From Dimorphilus gyrociliatus (taxonomy: Eukaryota; Annelida; Polychaeta; Dinophilidae), in assembly GCA_904063045.1 (NCBI GenBank), contig CAJFCJ010000007.1:4495911-4559910 (forward strand): a DNA stretch of 64,000 bases, written 5' to 3'. The notes under the pieces are model-generated. The model saw nothing but the letters and a program-made list of their open reading frames with translations, made no database searches and was not told the DNA's origin. Numbering within the stretch: position 1 is the stretch's first letter; every line of letters begins with the position of its first letter. This document shows positions 46,601 through 59,209 of the stretch, in pieces. The position numbers and the translations under genes are program-made.

Positions 46601-49600
46601 TAACCAAGTAGAAAGAATTCTCGCGTATTTGTCATACTGACGAAAAGCCAACAGTCTTCAACCGTCACTTGAAAGTAACACTGCGACGATCGCCAATAAA
46701 ACGGCAAATTCGCCGGGGGCGAGAAAAAACGGCGCTAAACTGCAAAAATTTCTATAGGCAATTCGTTCTTGCATTACGATCACGTAAAATGGACGGCTTG
46801 ATTGAGAAATAAATCAGACTACTGCAAAATGCTGTCACGCTAGATGAACTGTAACGTTTATAATCATACGGAGAATATACGACTGTTGCGGTTTTTTGTG
46901 TTCAATATCCGTACACATATTAAAATCAACGATGAGCTTTGCGGGAGGCAGTAAAACAAACAATTCTCAATTTTATTCCCCCTATTCAAAACGGTTGTAA
47001 AGCAAACAAACAAGCGGAGTTAACATTCGCTTACAAAGTGACGCCTTTTCTTTACGGAGATGCAGCTGTTTCACTCGATTTCCTACTTTACTTATAGCCG
47101 ATAGATTTTAGAAAAGAGATCCTTAACAGTAATTCTATTAGAATATTAATACACTTGCAAGGACAGACTTCATTGAAAAAAAATTAAATATAGCTGCAGT
47201 CTATATTCAATCTATTGCTGTATTCTTTCCATATCCGGTAGGTTATTTTTCATTTTGATGGATCTTCTTGACCCTTTTTATTCTGATGAATACATAGGGA
47301 GAAAAGTTTGTCATCCGTGCGAAAAATTCTCTTTAGGGCTATAAAAATATTTAATGAATATTTTATGTCATATTATTAATGAACAAGTTTATCCTTTTTT
47401 TAGCCCGATAGCTTTTTCCTCTCTCTTTTTCTTTCTTTCTCTGTCATTCCCCCTCCCCCCATCCTTCCACTTTTAGTTATTCCATAGTTCTTTTTAGCTG
47501 TATTATTATTATTATTATTATCCAATTTGTTTCTCTTACCCGGTCTTCCAAGGCACTTCTTGTGACTCTGGTTTTTAAAAAATTGATTTTTAAAAGTCGA
47601 CTGGATTCGTTCTATTATTTTGCTGACGACCGATTCAAATTGTCGATTTGTGGTTGGCCTAATTCATCAAAGTCACAAGACGACGTAATTAGTCGAAGGT
47701 GACTGACTCTGAATAACAATTTTTTTCTGTTTGTTTTATCAGCACTATTCCACTGTCTGTTATATTTTTTAGTCAGGAGATAAATAGGATAGAAACTTTG
47801 GGAAGGCAGCGAGAGAAAGGGTAGAAAGAGTTTTAGAGAAAGAAAAAAAGGGAAAATGACAGAACAGAGACAGAGAGAGAAAGAGTGAATAAAAGTAAAT
47901 AAAATTGATGAATAAAGAGTGTTTTCTTCATATTTCCCTTTTTCAAATCAATAATACTCCTCTTTTTTCTCAGTGACCGATAGCGTCAGATTTTACGTCC
48001 AGATTTCTATATAGCATTTGCACAAATTACTAGCGTCAATCATTTTTTCGCTACGTTTCCTTTGTGTTGGAAATGAAGGAAGATTCTACTCTACAAATAT
48101 ACGTAATATAATGTATTATTCGACGCCTCCCTTTAAGGCAGGCCTATAAAGGAATTATTTGTAAAAAATAAAAAACGTAGTTTATATTTCTTTATAAAAT
48201 TTTTTGTATTTTTCTAATCGTTCCTTATTTGGTCTGAACCAAAAAGAATAAAAATTGGTTGTAGCTTTTTGAAGTTTCGTCCTGCTCCATCAAAGTCTTA
48301 ACAAAAGCATTAGGATTTAGGGAATATCTTTTAAGCTTATCATGGATTTAGAATCCTTTCTTATTCTCTCTTTTCCGAAGATTTCTTTCAATTATTCCTT
48401 TTCTTTCACCATTCTAACTAAACGCTGATAAAGCTTGTCAAAATTTTATTTGATTTTTTCTTTTGTCATTCACTCTCATGAATATTCATGGACTATTTAT
48501 TTAACCTTTTCATTCGTGCAAAGAGATAAGGTTTATAAACTACGATAAGGTAATAAAATAAATTAGTATAACCCTTGGTATTTGATTATGGGCAATAAGG
48601 AGACATTTAGTTTCAAGAGACCATCCTTCTTGTTTAGTGTGGGTGAACGGCTATTACCAGTACCCAATATTGATTTTTTTGTAGCGTCTAATAATTGCTT
48701 TCTATCCTCCTTAGTGAGGAATTGAAAATGGATTTTTATATAGGATTAACAGCCCTAAGAATATTAGAAATAATTATTCATTACAAAAGGAATTTTGATT
48801 CTCTTCATTAATCGTTTTAATTATAGTCGCTAATGTAGTTCAATGAGCTATCTTAACAATAAATAGGATAATACTAATTAGTATAAATATGTGTAAATAT
48901 CGACGATTCCTTACCTTTATATATACTGTATTTATATTATATATACAGTATATAAAAAGATAAAAAAAGCAAAGAAAACAAAATAAAACGTTTATTTACT
49001 TTCCATTTGTTATTATCCATCTTTTCGTCACAGTTAATAGGGAAAAGGTGACGCTTTTTAGCTGCTCTATTCGAAAGGCCTAGACATATTCTAGGATTGA
49101 TAGGTTTTTCTTGGAAAAAATTTGTGCTACTTTTCAAGCAAACTAATAGACGAAATTGCCTGAAAAAGCTTGAAATCTTATCATTAGACAATAGAAATTT
49201 TTCTCGTGTCCGAGGTAAAATCGGCTACCGCAACATCTATTTATTTGGTAAATAGGCGTTAATTAGGTCGGAAAGGTCTTTCTCCGCCTTTTAGGAAGCT
49301 TAGGTAAAAATCGTTTACAGTTGTAGACGTTATTTATCTGGTCAGCTCAATTACTTTAGCAAGGAATATAAATGGAAAACAGTTTAACCATATAACATCT
49401 CTTTACTTGACTATGAAAACAAACTGTTCTATCTAACGTTGCTTTATAATACAGAGTAGCTATGTAGGCTGAGAGAGAAAGAGCAAGATGGAGAGAGATG
49501 CGTGCTACACCTCTCCAAATCAAAAACGTATAGTTTTCAAGGGTTTCGACGCTCAAGTAGGTTGAGAGATTTTGCCCAGGCGCTTCTTTGAGTTGTTTGT

Positions 49601-52600
49601 CCTAGTCTCTCGTGAAATCTGTCTGCATGAAAAAGAAGAGATTCAATGTCATAGTCAATGTCAAATTTAAACTAAGAAGAAAGAAAAAAGATAGTACTGT
49701 AAAAGATATGATAGATGAGTGACACAAAAATGTATTCTACACTTTACTTGTTTTCTTTTTAGAAGTGTATAAAATCAATGGTTTACTTAGCTGGAACTGA
49801 TGAATATCAATTTGACGTTTTTAGCATTTTTTAAACGTTCGACGCTCCATAGGCTTAGTTTATCATAGAATTTAAGACGACATGCTATACGTGATTCTGT
49901 TATTAATAACCATAAAGATACGTTTAGAGTTGTGTTTATTATTGATATAAAAATGAAGTATATAAGGCACCGTAAACTTTATAATTTGTTAGTAATAACT
50001 ATAGAATTCCATTGATGGATATTTATATAATATAGACCTACTTTGTTAATATTTACTCTCAGTAATATATTTGATTGTCTTGCCCAGTAGTGTTATTATG
50101 GTACACAAAGGCATAAAGGCGTATAAAATAACTACCGTGATTTAAAATAAACGTTTATACTCATTCTCCCAGTTTATATGAAGAGGAAATGAATGTAGGG
50201 ATGAGAGACATATCCGAAGGGACCGAAAATAGCCGTCAATGTTAATTAGTTAGTAAAGAATTTTTATAAGAAAAATGAAATTATGTAAAATTGAACGCAT
50301 TCCTAGAAAAATCGTCTAGATAATCGCGTCATGTCGTATAAAGGTCGATTGTTTGTCTCGCATTAAGTCGCTTGATCGCATTATTCTCAGTTCTGACGGT
50401 CGTTGCATTAAGCCGATAATTTTATCTCCACTCCAGTTGTTTGCCTAATGATAAACAGTGGGACTATATTGGTTATAGGATGATCGATTATTTTTCTTAA
50501 AAATTTCTTATTTTCATTATGAAATCAATAATATTTGTCGACTTTTGGCAAAATGTTACCAATTCGTCAATGTTTGTCAGCTAAGCTTTCCATAAACTTA
50601 ATAATCAAGCTGAGTGTTTGTAGTTTCGTACGATAAGATGAAAAAAGTTTGATTTCCTGCTGAGTTGATGGCGGATATGGGAGACGGTTAAATACTGCAT
50701 TATTCTCATTAGGCGCTATTATAGGTTCCGCTATTTCAGCTTCTGTAGACAATTTTGTCAGTAGAATCTTTTAAAATAAAGTAGATTTGGGGGAAATGAA
50801 ATCCATTTTGCTGTTGTTTTTTCTCTCTCTCTTCTTCTTCAAAGCGTGTATTCTTTGCATTTTGCAGAATGCGCTGTACTTATATCGCATTAAATGTTAC
50901 TACTTATAAGGATTGAAAACTTTATAAAAGTTATACGTAGCTCTCCTGCAAAAAAAAAGGGACAGCAATTCAATAGACGCCGAATTAGTTTTGTATTGTA
51001 GACACGTCTATACATTAGGCAATCTTGGTTTATTGATGATTTCTATGTTAAGATAAATTTTGTAAATTCTCTGTTTCTTTATAGAATTTACAAGTAATTA
51101 TAATTTTAGATAGCCCAAAACTAAATCGAAAATAGAAAAAACCGGATGAGCTAATTGATTTATTTTGCCACCCTTTTAACAGAATTACGCCAGCGGATCG
51201 GAGAGGTCAACTGGGCATGAATGGATTAGCGGAGGGTATCGGTAGAGCTCAGGGATTCGGTTTGGAGCTAATGCTCACTTTTATAACGGTTTTCACGCTA
51301 TTTGCAACCGTTGCGCCTGAGAGAAAGATGGCTGGAAGTCCGGCTCTGGCTATTGGATTATCTGTGACGGCTGCCCATCTTGTAGGCGTAAGAATGACTG
51401 GATGTGCAATTAATCCAGCAAGATGCCTCGGGCCGGCATTTATTATGAATAAATGGAATTTACAATGGGTAAGTAGTATTTCTACTAAATTGAAATTAAT
51501 AAGGGTATTTTTCCTTTATCATAAATCAGTACCATACCTACTGAAAATAATTAACAATTATTACTATTATTATATAATTTCTCTAGAGTACTCATTAATT
51601 ATTAGTAAATTAACTCTTACCTTACTTGACCTTTTAACGATAACCTTTATATTTTAACTAAGAACAGTTTAGAAATATTTCTCTTTTTTCTTGACCAATT
51701 AGTTGTATTCCTTTGTTATTTCGGAGGATAAATTTGACGTAAATTTCTTGACAATTCTTTTATTTATATACATAAAAAAAACATATATAAACGACAAACA
51801 AAAAAAGATGATGTAAGTGGACAATAGATTGTATATAGACAGATGATAGGAAACGGAAGCAGGTGGTGAATAAGGCCTTATAGCCTCAGTATCTCTCATC
51901 ACTATCTTTTCCCATCACTCGTTTAATTAAAAACTTAGCAAGCGTTCTTTTCTTGGCTTTTCTAGTTTTTTAGTTTTTCTTCCCTTTTCCTAAGGAGAGG
52001 GACAAAATTTATAACTCTTTTTTTTATGTATATTTAGACTAACAATGACTGCTTAATCAACCATTGAACATGTGTCACCTTGAACCAATTGATAATTATA
52101 TGGGATTAAAGGGGAACTGATCAAAAAGGGGAGGAGAAAGAGGAGTGGAAGAAGGGATTTTTTAATATCTGGTTGCTTGTAAAAAAAAGAAAAAAGAGAA
52201 TGCTGTTTCTAAATTCTTTATCTAAATCCAAAAAAAATTTCTTATAGGCTTAATAAATGATTGAATGTTTTTTTCATTTGAGATAATCCCTTTTTATTCC
52301 TTAAGTTTTAGAGCATTTACTTATTTCTCTTTTATTTTGCTTACAGCTCTACTGGGCGGCAGCAATGGCTGGTGGATTAATTTCCGGTCTACTGTACGAA
52401 TATATTTTCGACCCTTATAAAAAACCTTGTAATAATGCGAAGAGTAGGACAAATATAAAAATGGATCAATTAGATACGTCCAGCGCCATCTGTAACGGGT
52501 CCAGGAGAAGGAAAGAGTATACTGTAAGCAATAATAATTTTAGTCTAGTTTTCCGTAAAACAAAACTAATTTGGTGGATTTTTTCAGAGGGTTGGAACAG

Positions 52601-52740
52601 GATGCTCGACAAATGATGACTTAATTCCAGAGACATGGTGTAGATCCCTAGTAAGAGAAACAAGTAGCGCCACCCAATTAACTAGGGCAACTTCAATTGT
52701 TAGCGGGAAGATGAACATGCCTACATCAGAGATTCGATGA
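43667..52740 (+). CDS. bib: Big brain-like aquaporin (MIP family)
   Basis: Four exons: 43667–44064, 51183–51468, 52347–52523, 52588–52740. Six membrane helices with the two pore loops: [13 protein letters not shown] (first NPA) and [11 protein letters not shown] (second NPA). [10 protein letters not shown] then [21 protein letters not shown] closes helix 6 and matches Drosophila big brain better than other aquaporins, hence the symbol. The N-terminal tail is charged ([14 protein letters not shown]) and the cytoplasmic C-terminus is about 100 residues, much shorter than insect Bib. Bib proteins act in Notch-dependent neurogenesis and behave as ion rather than water channels; AQP4-type function cannot be excluded. 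Intron 1 is 7.1 kb, by far the longest in the window. Confidence 0.9.
44065..51182 (+). other. 7.1 kb first intron of big brain-like aquaporin
   Basis: No coding exon is supported inside. Notable parts are a C-rich plus-strand patch (about 45,243–45,320: CCACCCATCCCGCCCTCGC and CCCCTCCGCCAGCCCCGTC), CG-containing patches (46,680–46,740), pyrimidine tracts (47,410–47,470), purine tracts (47,800–47,900) and TACTGTA palindromes (45,585; 46,050; 48,921–48,955). In a genome where most introns are 50–150 bp this length suggests regulatory content. Confidence 0.6.
48915..48956. repeat. Inverted repeat with TACTGTA/TACAGTA arms
   Basis: TATATATACTGTATTT and the mirrored ATATATACAGTATATAAA face each other across a short AT spacer, giving a strong potential hairpin within the aquaporin intron. 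Confidence 0.8.
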
Positions 52741-52940
52741 GAAAGAAAAAGAAAAAATAGAACTGTACCGAACGAACGACATACAAGATAGAAGATAGAG
52801 GAAAGAAGATGATAAAAATAGAACAAGAAAAAGAAAACAACAATAGAAATAAGAACTATTCCATTTAATTTTCAACCGCTTTTATTTATTTTTCTTTACT
52901 ATATTTTTATTTAAACTGTAACGAAGATAAAGAAGCAAAA

Positions 52941-52971
<31 letters not shown>

Positions 52972-54024
52972 AAGAAGAAGAAAGGAGAGATAAGAGAAAA
53001 TAGTCTTAAGATGTCTTTTTTTGTGATTTTTACGATAAGGATAACGATAATGAATGAATGAAAGATCTCATAAAATATTCTTTTTTTTTCCTACTATTTT
53101 ACATACCGAATAAGAAAATGTGTACATAAATAGACAAGTTTCATGTTTACAAAAGGAAACATCTGCTCCTTTATTTTTTATTTAGATAAAAATTTGTCTA
53201 ATACATTCATACAGAGAAAGAAGAATATATTACTTTACTACTTAATATTTCTTAATATAGGTCTAAAATATATTAATTATTTATTCTTATGAATAATTAC
53301 GGTTAATTAAATTATTTAATTAATTAGTTATTATTACTATATACTAACTAATTAAAAGTAATAAATGTATATTATAAAATTCCGAAGATAATTATCTATT
53401 CTGATTATAATTTTCCAGCTGTATAAATCATCTATGTCTTTTTCTTGCTCCTGGTAAAATGATTATGGTATCAAATAGATTGTATATTCTTACCATACAA
53501 ACGAAATTTTTTCTCTACTACATTTCTTTAGAACTTAAGAATAAATGGGGAAAAAATTGATAAGAAAATCTATCCTAAGCTAATACGTAGGCCTATATTT
53601 TATAGTTTTGCGTTATCTCAATAATTATATAGATATAAAAATAGTAGTGGAAATGGCTGTCTAACATATACGGGGGCATTGAAGATAAGGGTAATCTAAT
53701 CTTTATAGAAAAATAGGGAAAGTTTTAGTATGATCAAAGGTTATGCAGTCAAATAGGGAGGAGAGGAGAGAGGGCGAGGGAGAGAGAAAGAGGATAAAAT
53801 AAAGGTAATGGAAAATATACTAGCTTTTTACAAAGATATAGCTTAAAATAAAGTCGAGTTATTATGATTCCTTTCACAAATGCAAGCCCTTTTCTGAGCT
53901 GCTTTATAGGCAGAGCAGCCGAAACATTCAACGGATAAAATAAAGAATTCAGCTGACACGTGACATATACCTTTAAAAGCAATAAAAGTAAATATTAAAA
54001 AGTTATGTAAAATTTATAAATATA
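52741..54024. other. Intergenic between aquaporin and PLA2 gene 1
   Basis: Convergent 3' ends. Contains an (AAG)n microsatellite at 52,942–52,982. No gene is seen. Confidence 0.5.
52942..52982. repeat. (AAG)n microsatellite
   Basis: About thirteen tandem AAG units in the 3' flank of the aquaporin gene, within a longer purine-rich stretch. Confidence 0.95.
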
Positions 54025-54521
54025 TTAACTTTTTGATATTTTCCATTGTCTACTATGACATTCAATTTGTAGGCAGTCTGTTAATTTTTTGTCACAAATT
54101 GCCTTATTCATTAAACATTTCCCATAGCATTTATCGTGAACAGAGCAGCATGTTTTAAATTGTTCAAATGTAAAATTTAATATTTTCTAATAAATAAATA
54201 AATGAAAAGAACAACAATTGAATAATATTAATATAGTATTAATAAAACATATTTACCTCTAACCAAACGTATCCTGTAGGACCACAACCTACAGATGGAG
54301 TATAGCTAATGTTATTCATTGGAAATGTATCTGTCAAAAGGTAGATTTATTGTTATTTTACATGCCATTCCTAAAGTATTATAATATTTACCATTTGGAC
54401 AATCGAACTTACAATCCTGATTCGAAGCGCACCCGTAATTAAACGGCAAATGGTTAATTAACATTAAAGTCATACTTGTAAATAGCAGCTTAAAATAACC
54501 ACTTAATAGTAACATTTTCAC
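54025..54521 (-). CDS. Group XII-like secreted phospholipase A2, gene 1 (short form)
   Basis: Three exons: 54521–54392, 54330–54257, 54186–54025. A signal/hydrophobic segment (MLLLSGYFKLLFTSMTLMLI) precedes the group XII signature CKFDCPNG, then CGPTGYVW and the catalytic helix TCCSVHDKCYGKC with the His-Asp pair, then AICDKKLTDCLQIEC. Family enzymes hydrolyse the sn-2 ester of phospholipids and need Ca2+. Unlike the two sister genes at 61 and 63 kb, this one ends soon after the last disulfide region (KISKS) and lacks the C-terminal GCKYFK…GCxC exon. An orphan exon of that type lies 5' of it at 54,783–54,877, suggesting rearrangement. The catalytic dyad is kept, so activity is possible. Confidence 0.8.
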
Positions 54522-54782
54522 GGCTAGATACTCTTCAAACGATAAGCAAAACTATAAAGAATTAATATAAAAAGAAGATTATAAAAACAATGAATAATTA
54601 TTCAACTGGTATAAAACTTTTGTCATTGATATGTATTTATGTATAGGAATAGTGAATAATACCTTGTACTCAAAAGGTAGAAAGGTTATTTTTATCTTGT
54701 TTGTTTTGTTCTCTCATTTCCAAGGCTTTTTCTTCCTTTTTCCAAACCTTAAGAGTAATAAATTCTATATTATTTATCTCTC

Positions 54783-54877
54783 TTAACAAACACAAGAATC
54801 CTTTTTAGTGTCTTTAAAATATTTACAACCGAATTTTTCCACAAGTTTCTTAGCTAAAGCCGATTTACCGATGCAGA
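54783..54877 (-). pseudogene. Orphan C-terminal exon of a PLA2 paralogue
   Basis: Minus-strand frame VCIGKSALAKKLVEKFGCKY continuing to a CVC-stop end, clearly homologous to the last exons of the PLA2 genes at 61,242–61,336 and 62,457–62,551 (GCKYFK near the end, final CxC). The AG at the expected acceptor is displaced by four bases relative to the frame used by the sisters, and no catalytic exon is found upstream to 56 kb. It is probably the remnant of a lost gene copy. Confidence 0.65.
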
Positions 54878-56025
54878 CATTCTGATAGACGTATTAAATA
54901 TTTTTAAGTGCAAACCTATTTTACTGTTATTTGGTATATTTACAAGATTTCATGTCAAAGTTCCACGATTGTCAATCTTCCCAAAAGCACTAATAAAATT
55001 CATGATCGCATTCTTTTCTTAATAGCTTGAATAGCATTGATTACTTTCCGAGCAGCGAGATATTCTCTTAAAATCATTTTGGAAGTTTTACACTTCCGTG
55101 CAATATGCTTCTGGCTTATAAGGTAGAGACAATCTTTATAGAATTAATTAACTCATGAAATGAGTTGCATGATTCGCTATTTTATCTTGGTGATTATTAG
55201 CATTTGGGAATATATATACTGTATATATACAGTATATATAAGATATAAATCTATATCTTCTATTTAGTTATTTAACTGATAAAAACCTTGTTATTTCTTT
55301 TATATTAAGAATTAAACGGAAATTTTAACTGTAAAATTATTGGCTTTTTAAAAACTGAAAGTCTATTCCAGCTGGTTTTTATTTCTATATATTATATTGA
55401 TATTTGAGCAAAATTTTAATTGACTCAGGTAATTCTAGTACCAATTCATCAATCGTAAAAACATTCCATACTGTATTTTTATATATTTTTTGTTACCAAT
55501 ATATCTATGTTTATTAATAGAGTAAATCATTTGTCAATTTACTGACTTTTTATAGGTTGACAGGGTAATGAGGCTACTTTCATCCCTGATTTCTTTTTTT
55601 TTATAAAATCAATATTTCAATTGAAAAAGGGAATCAGCAGGGACTTGATCAAACTCGAACCGGATATAAAGTAATTGGAAAAAATATTGAATGCTTCAAT
55701 AATTTTTCATATTCTTTTAGATTGAATTATTTTTGTATTAGCTTATTTAAAAATATGATAAAAGCTAACAAAAATTATACTAAAAAGGCAAAACTTTAAC
55801 GTTTTGAATAGAAATTTATAAAGGAAAAAACGTTCGAATAAAATAGTTCTGTGTTTACACAAAAAAGAAATACATTTTAATATTTAATTTGACAAATATA
55901 ATCTTATTTCCTGTTTATTAAGCAATTTATATAATTAATGTACTAGAAAAAAGGATAAAGGTCGAATATCTAGACAGAGAGATCAGAATAGACTAAAGCT
56001 TTGCAATACTATTCTACTGTAAAAT
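54878..56025. other. Intergenic with perfect 30 bp palindrome
   Basis: Apart from the orphan PLA2 exon at its left edge no gene is recognised. It contains the perfect palindrome at 55,211–55,240. Confidence 0.5.
55211..55240. repeat. Perfect 30 bp palindrome with TACTGTA core
   Basis: TATATATACTGTATA is followed directly by its exact reverse complement. It is the longest member of a dispersed set of ATACTGTA/TACAGTAT inverted repeats in this window (others at 11,961–11,976, 37,640, 46,050 and 48,920). Confidence 0.95.
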
Positions 56026-56092
56026 ATGAAGTTTGTAATACTACTACAGGTATAAAGTAATTATTAATGTCTTTCTTCTAATATATCATATA

Positions 56093-56131
<39 letters not shown>

Positions 56132-57867
56132 ACTGTATAAACAGTTGATTCAAGTAGTTTTTGGAAATTTTCCAATTCTAACTCAAATTCAATGGAGTAC
56201 TGCAACATCTGGTAACGGTTATCGCTCCTTAGAAGCTCTATTTATCCTACCGGAAGGGGTAATTGATACCGATTTGAGCATTCGTTGGACATACTATGAA
56301 GCTACAAAATTCTATGAAAAATATTATATTTTTCAAGGTAAATATTATGAAAAATAGAATATTAGAACATACTTCCTGATCATTAAACTTTTATTCTACC
56401 TGAAGATGGCGTTAATAATTGCACAATAAAGTTCTTTCCCTCCAATACAAATGGAATTCATTTTCTATTAAATGAACTAACATTTGATGATGAAAAATTA
56501 GTAAATAGAAATGATAAGAGCGTAATAGAAAGATATTTCAACATGAAGATTGAACTACTCAAAACTGGAAAATTACAGGAATTTAACATTTTTCCAAATT
56601 TCGATTGTTCTTTTTGTGAAGTAACAAATATAAAGAAGCTAATAGACTGGAAAATTGAACCAGATAATCCTTTATTGATTTATGAACAGAGCTCAAGTTT
56701 TACACAATTACATAATATGTCTGTATATGAAGATTTATCTATGAATTTACATATTGAACATCATCGATCTCACATTGATGAGAATACCAAGTCACACCAT
56801 AGACAAAGACATACAGAATTTAGTGATTATTCTTTAAGATTTTACGAACAGAGCTATGGTAATAATTTAAAAACAACCTATATTTACAAACATAAGGATT
56901 TTGATGGAGCGAGAATATCTATGAATTTAAGTGAATCTGTTGTGAAAACTGATAGAGAATATGTTGATGGAGTATATAAATACTCTTTATATCCTAAAAA
57001 AAAAGTTATTAAGGGTGTAAAATCAACAATTCTAATTGAATTTAAAAGATATACTAATAGATATCAAAGAAGAGAGAAAAAAGTAACAAGTTTATTCAAG
57101 AGGTTAAGACCGTATATTGGCGCTTGTTCTAAAGTTAATTCATATTATGGCACGGGAAGTTACATAAATGGTGAAAATTTACTTTTATATCTCAACAAAC
57201 CCGATTGTTTAGCTTGTAGAGTTGAACACGACTATAACGAATTTGTTGAAATATCCCTATTTCATAATGATTTACAGCTAACTGATACTACTAGAACAGT
57301 ATCAAATGGATTTGAGACGACGGTAATTGAATTGAGTTTCGTTTGGTTATCATTTAATCTATAACTTATATCTTCCTCTTAGCTATATCAAATGTTTGAT
57401 AATGTTACTGAAAATGATCGAGGTAAGTATACATGTAAAGTTGGGACACCTGTTCAAAGGTACGGAGATTATCCTACAATAATGGCTCATGTTTTTCCTG
57501 TTAAACCATTAACAATTTCAATGAAAAGTGTTTACGTAGATGAGAAAAAGGTATGGTGTTAAAGTATATTAAAAACGTTATAAACTACTATAATATTAGA
57601 TTTCAGACAATGTACGATTGTGAATATACTGGTCTGAAAGATCCCAAAGGATATGGATATGAGGATTTTTTTACTCTTTCTGACGAAAAAACTAGCGAAT
57701 ATTTTAACTGGGAAATTGTTGAAGACAATGGTCCTAAGAAAAAAATTCGAATTACAGTTGATAACAGAGTATTTAGGGAATCTTATTGGTCATTTGGTTG
57801 TCGAGTGAAAGAAGGACCTCTTGCAACGTATGCTCTGGTAGACATGAACAATAAGGATTTTTTATAG
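56026..57867 (+). CDS. Secreted Ig-domain protein
   Basis: Exons 56026–56049, 56145–56337, 56406–57322, 57383–57550 and 57607–57867 or beyond. The signal peptide is split across the first intron (MKFVILLQ|LIQVVFG). Ig features are seen late in the protein: NVTENDRGKYTCKVG, the typical D-x-G-x-Y-x-C strand F motif, then a second domain from YDCEYTG to FGCRVKEG. The large third exon is charged and Lys/His-rich with no recognised domain. The frame stops at 57,867, but a different frame just beyond reads on (INPKFIGRIVHRQLEETIKI then ECMNQFSC) toward the Tc1-type element at 58,015, so the natural 3' end may have been cut or altered by that insertion. A related Ig exon pair lies at 63.7–64.0 kb. 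Confidence 0.65.
56095..56128. repeat. (TA)n microsatellite
   Basis: An uninterrupted TA run in intron 1 of the Ig gene, adjoining a TACTGTA motif. Confidence 0.95.
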
Positions 57868-58014
57868 ACAAAGCTAAAGAAAGTACAATAATGATAAATC
57901 CAAAGTTTATTGGTAGAATAGTTCACAGACAATTAGAAGAAACTATTAAAATATTAGAGTGTATGAATCAATTCTCTTGCTATTCTAACGTATTCTTTAA
58001 TACCATCATATATA

Positions 58015-58673
58015 CAGTCGCGATATTAAGTAATTATAACAAGAGTAAAAATATCTAAAATTCGAAATATCTTGATTTACAAATGAAGTTTATGGTTAGG
58101 AATAATTTTTTCTGTAAGAGAGATGACTTATGAGGCATCAGGTGATACTGAATAGGAATTTCAGTATTTTCTAGAATGCCTCCAACTGTCGATTTTGGGT
58201 TGATCTACATGTTCTTGTGAGTTGCAGTTGCATCCTCCTGGCGATTTTATGTGGTCTACCAGACAAATGCAGGTCATTTATTGTTTTAAATTGCTTGAAC
58301 TGATTCTTTACATTCTGCACTGTAACTGGGCTGCAATTAAATTTTGCTGTTATGCCTTGAATGGTCAATTTTGGCCCGCTTAAGTGGAACAGGATATCTT
58401 TGCAGATTTCTAAAGATAGCTGATGCATTTTTTAATATTTCCAAAAGAATGGTATGTTGTAAGTTCAAGGGAACAATATTTGTAGACCAAATTACTTAAT
58501 AGCTGTCTAAATTCATAGTATGGTAAAAAAGAAAGATAAATTGATTCTTAAAATATAGATATTTACCTGAAATTTTCCATCATGTTTCACAACCATACAC
58601 TTTATTCCTAAATCAAAATATTTCGATTTTTAGACATTTTTACTCTTCTTATAATTACTTAATATCGCGACTG
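58015..58673 (-). mobile_element. Tc1/mariner-type element with about 85 bp terminal inverted repeats, internally deleted
   Basis: The ends are near-perfect inverted repeats starting CAGTCGCGATATTAAGTAAT and extending about 85 bp with few mismatches, flanked by TA on both sides (58,013–58,014 and 58,674–58,675), the Tc1/mariner target-site duplication. Inside, the minus-strand frame 58,428–58,171 encodes an 85-residue helix-turn-helix segment (LTIQGITAKFNCSPVTVQNV, then SGRPHKIARR) like the N-terminal DNA-binding part of a Tc1 transposase. The catalytic DDE part is absent, so it is non-autonomous. The well-kept TIRs suggest recent movement by a full-length relative elsewhere. Confidence 0.85.
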
Positions 58674-59209
58674 TAATAACCTGCAGTAACAACGCTCCTT
58701 CTCTATTTAATAAAAAGGTTGCCTATAAATAATTTTTGAGCGTCTAATTCTAATGACTTAATAAGGAAAGGAACATAATGATTTAATATCTAGTTTCCAA
58801 ATTCTAAGATATTCCTTATCTTTATATATTAATTGAATAATGTCTAATATGTGATTTCTATTCAAATATGTCTGTAAATGATTAAAATTCACTCCAAAGC
58901 GGACAGACTGAGAAAAGAAACGATAAAATATTTAAATAAGTTAGAGTATATAACTATTATTACTATTATAATAAAAAATCTACGTAAGCAAATTTCAAGT
59001 ACCACCATCGAATAATGAATATCGATAAATAGGCATAAAATTTGAATAAACCTTGGAAATTGTATAAGGTGAAACGTTTTCCAATAATAACATATAAATA
59101 TAGAATGTATTAAATGAATATTCAGAGTGTTAAAGCTATTCGAATTTATCATATTTACAAATAGTTTACCTTTGTTGCAATGAAACAATCACAAAATGAT
59201 AATTTTAGT
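58674..59209. other. Intergenic 3' of the fucolectin-like gene
   Basis: AT-rich, with no supported exon. The frame at 58,889–59,188 is low-complexity and probably 3' flank. Confidence 0.45.

Noticed and set aside
44786-50752. Several 60–85 residue frames within the aquaporin intron
   Set aside because: None has a splice-compatible exon pattern, signal peptide plus domain, or a recognisable motif; treated as chance frames.
52845-53000. AAG-rich tract as a possible CRISPR-like or coding repeat
   Set aside because: A simple trinucleotide microsatellite with no spacers or open coding context; CRISPR does not apply to this eukaryotic DNA.
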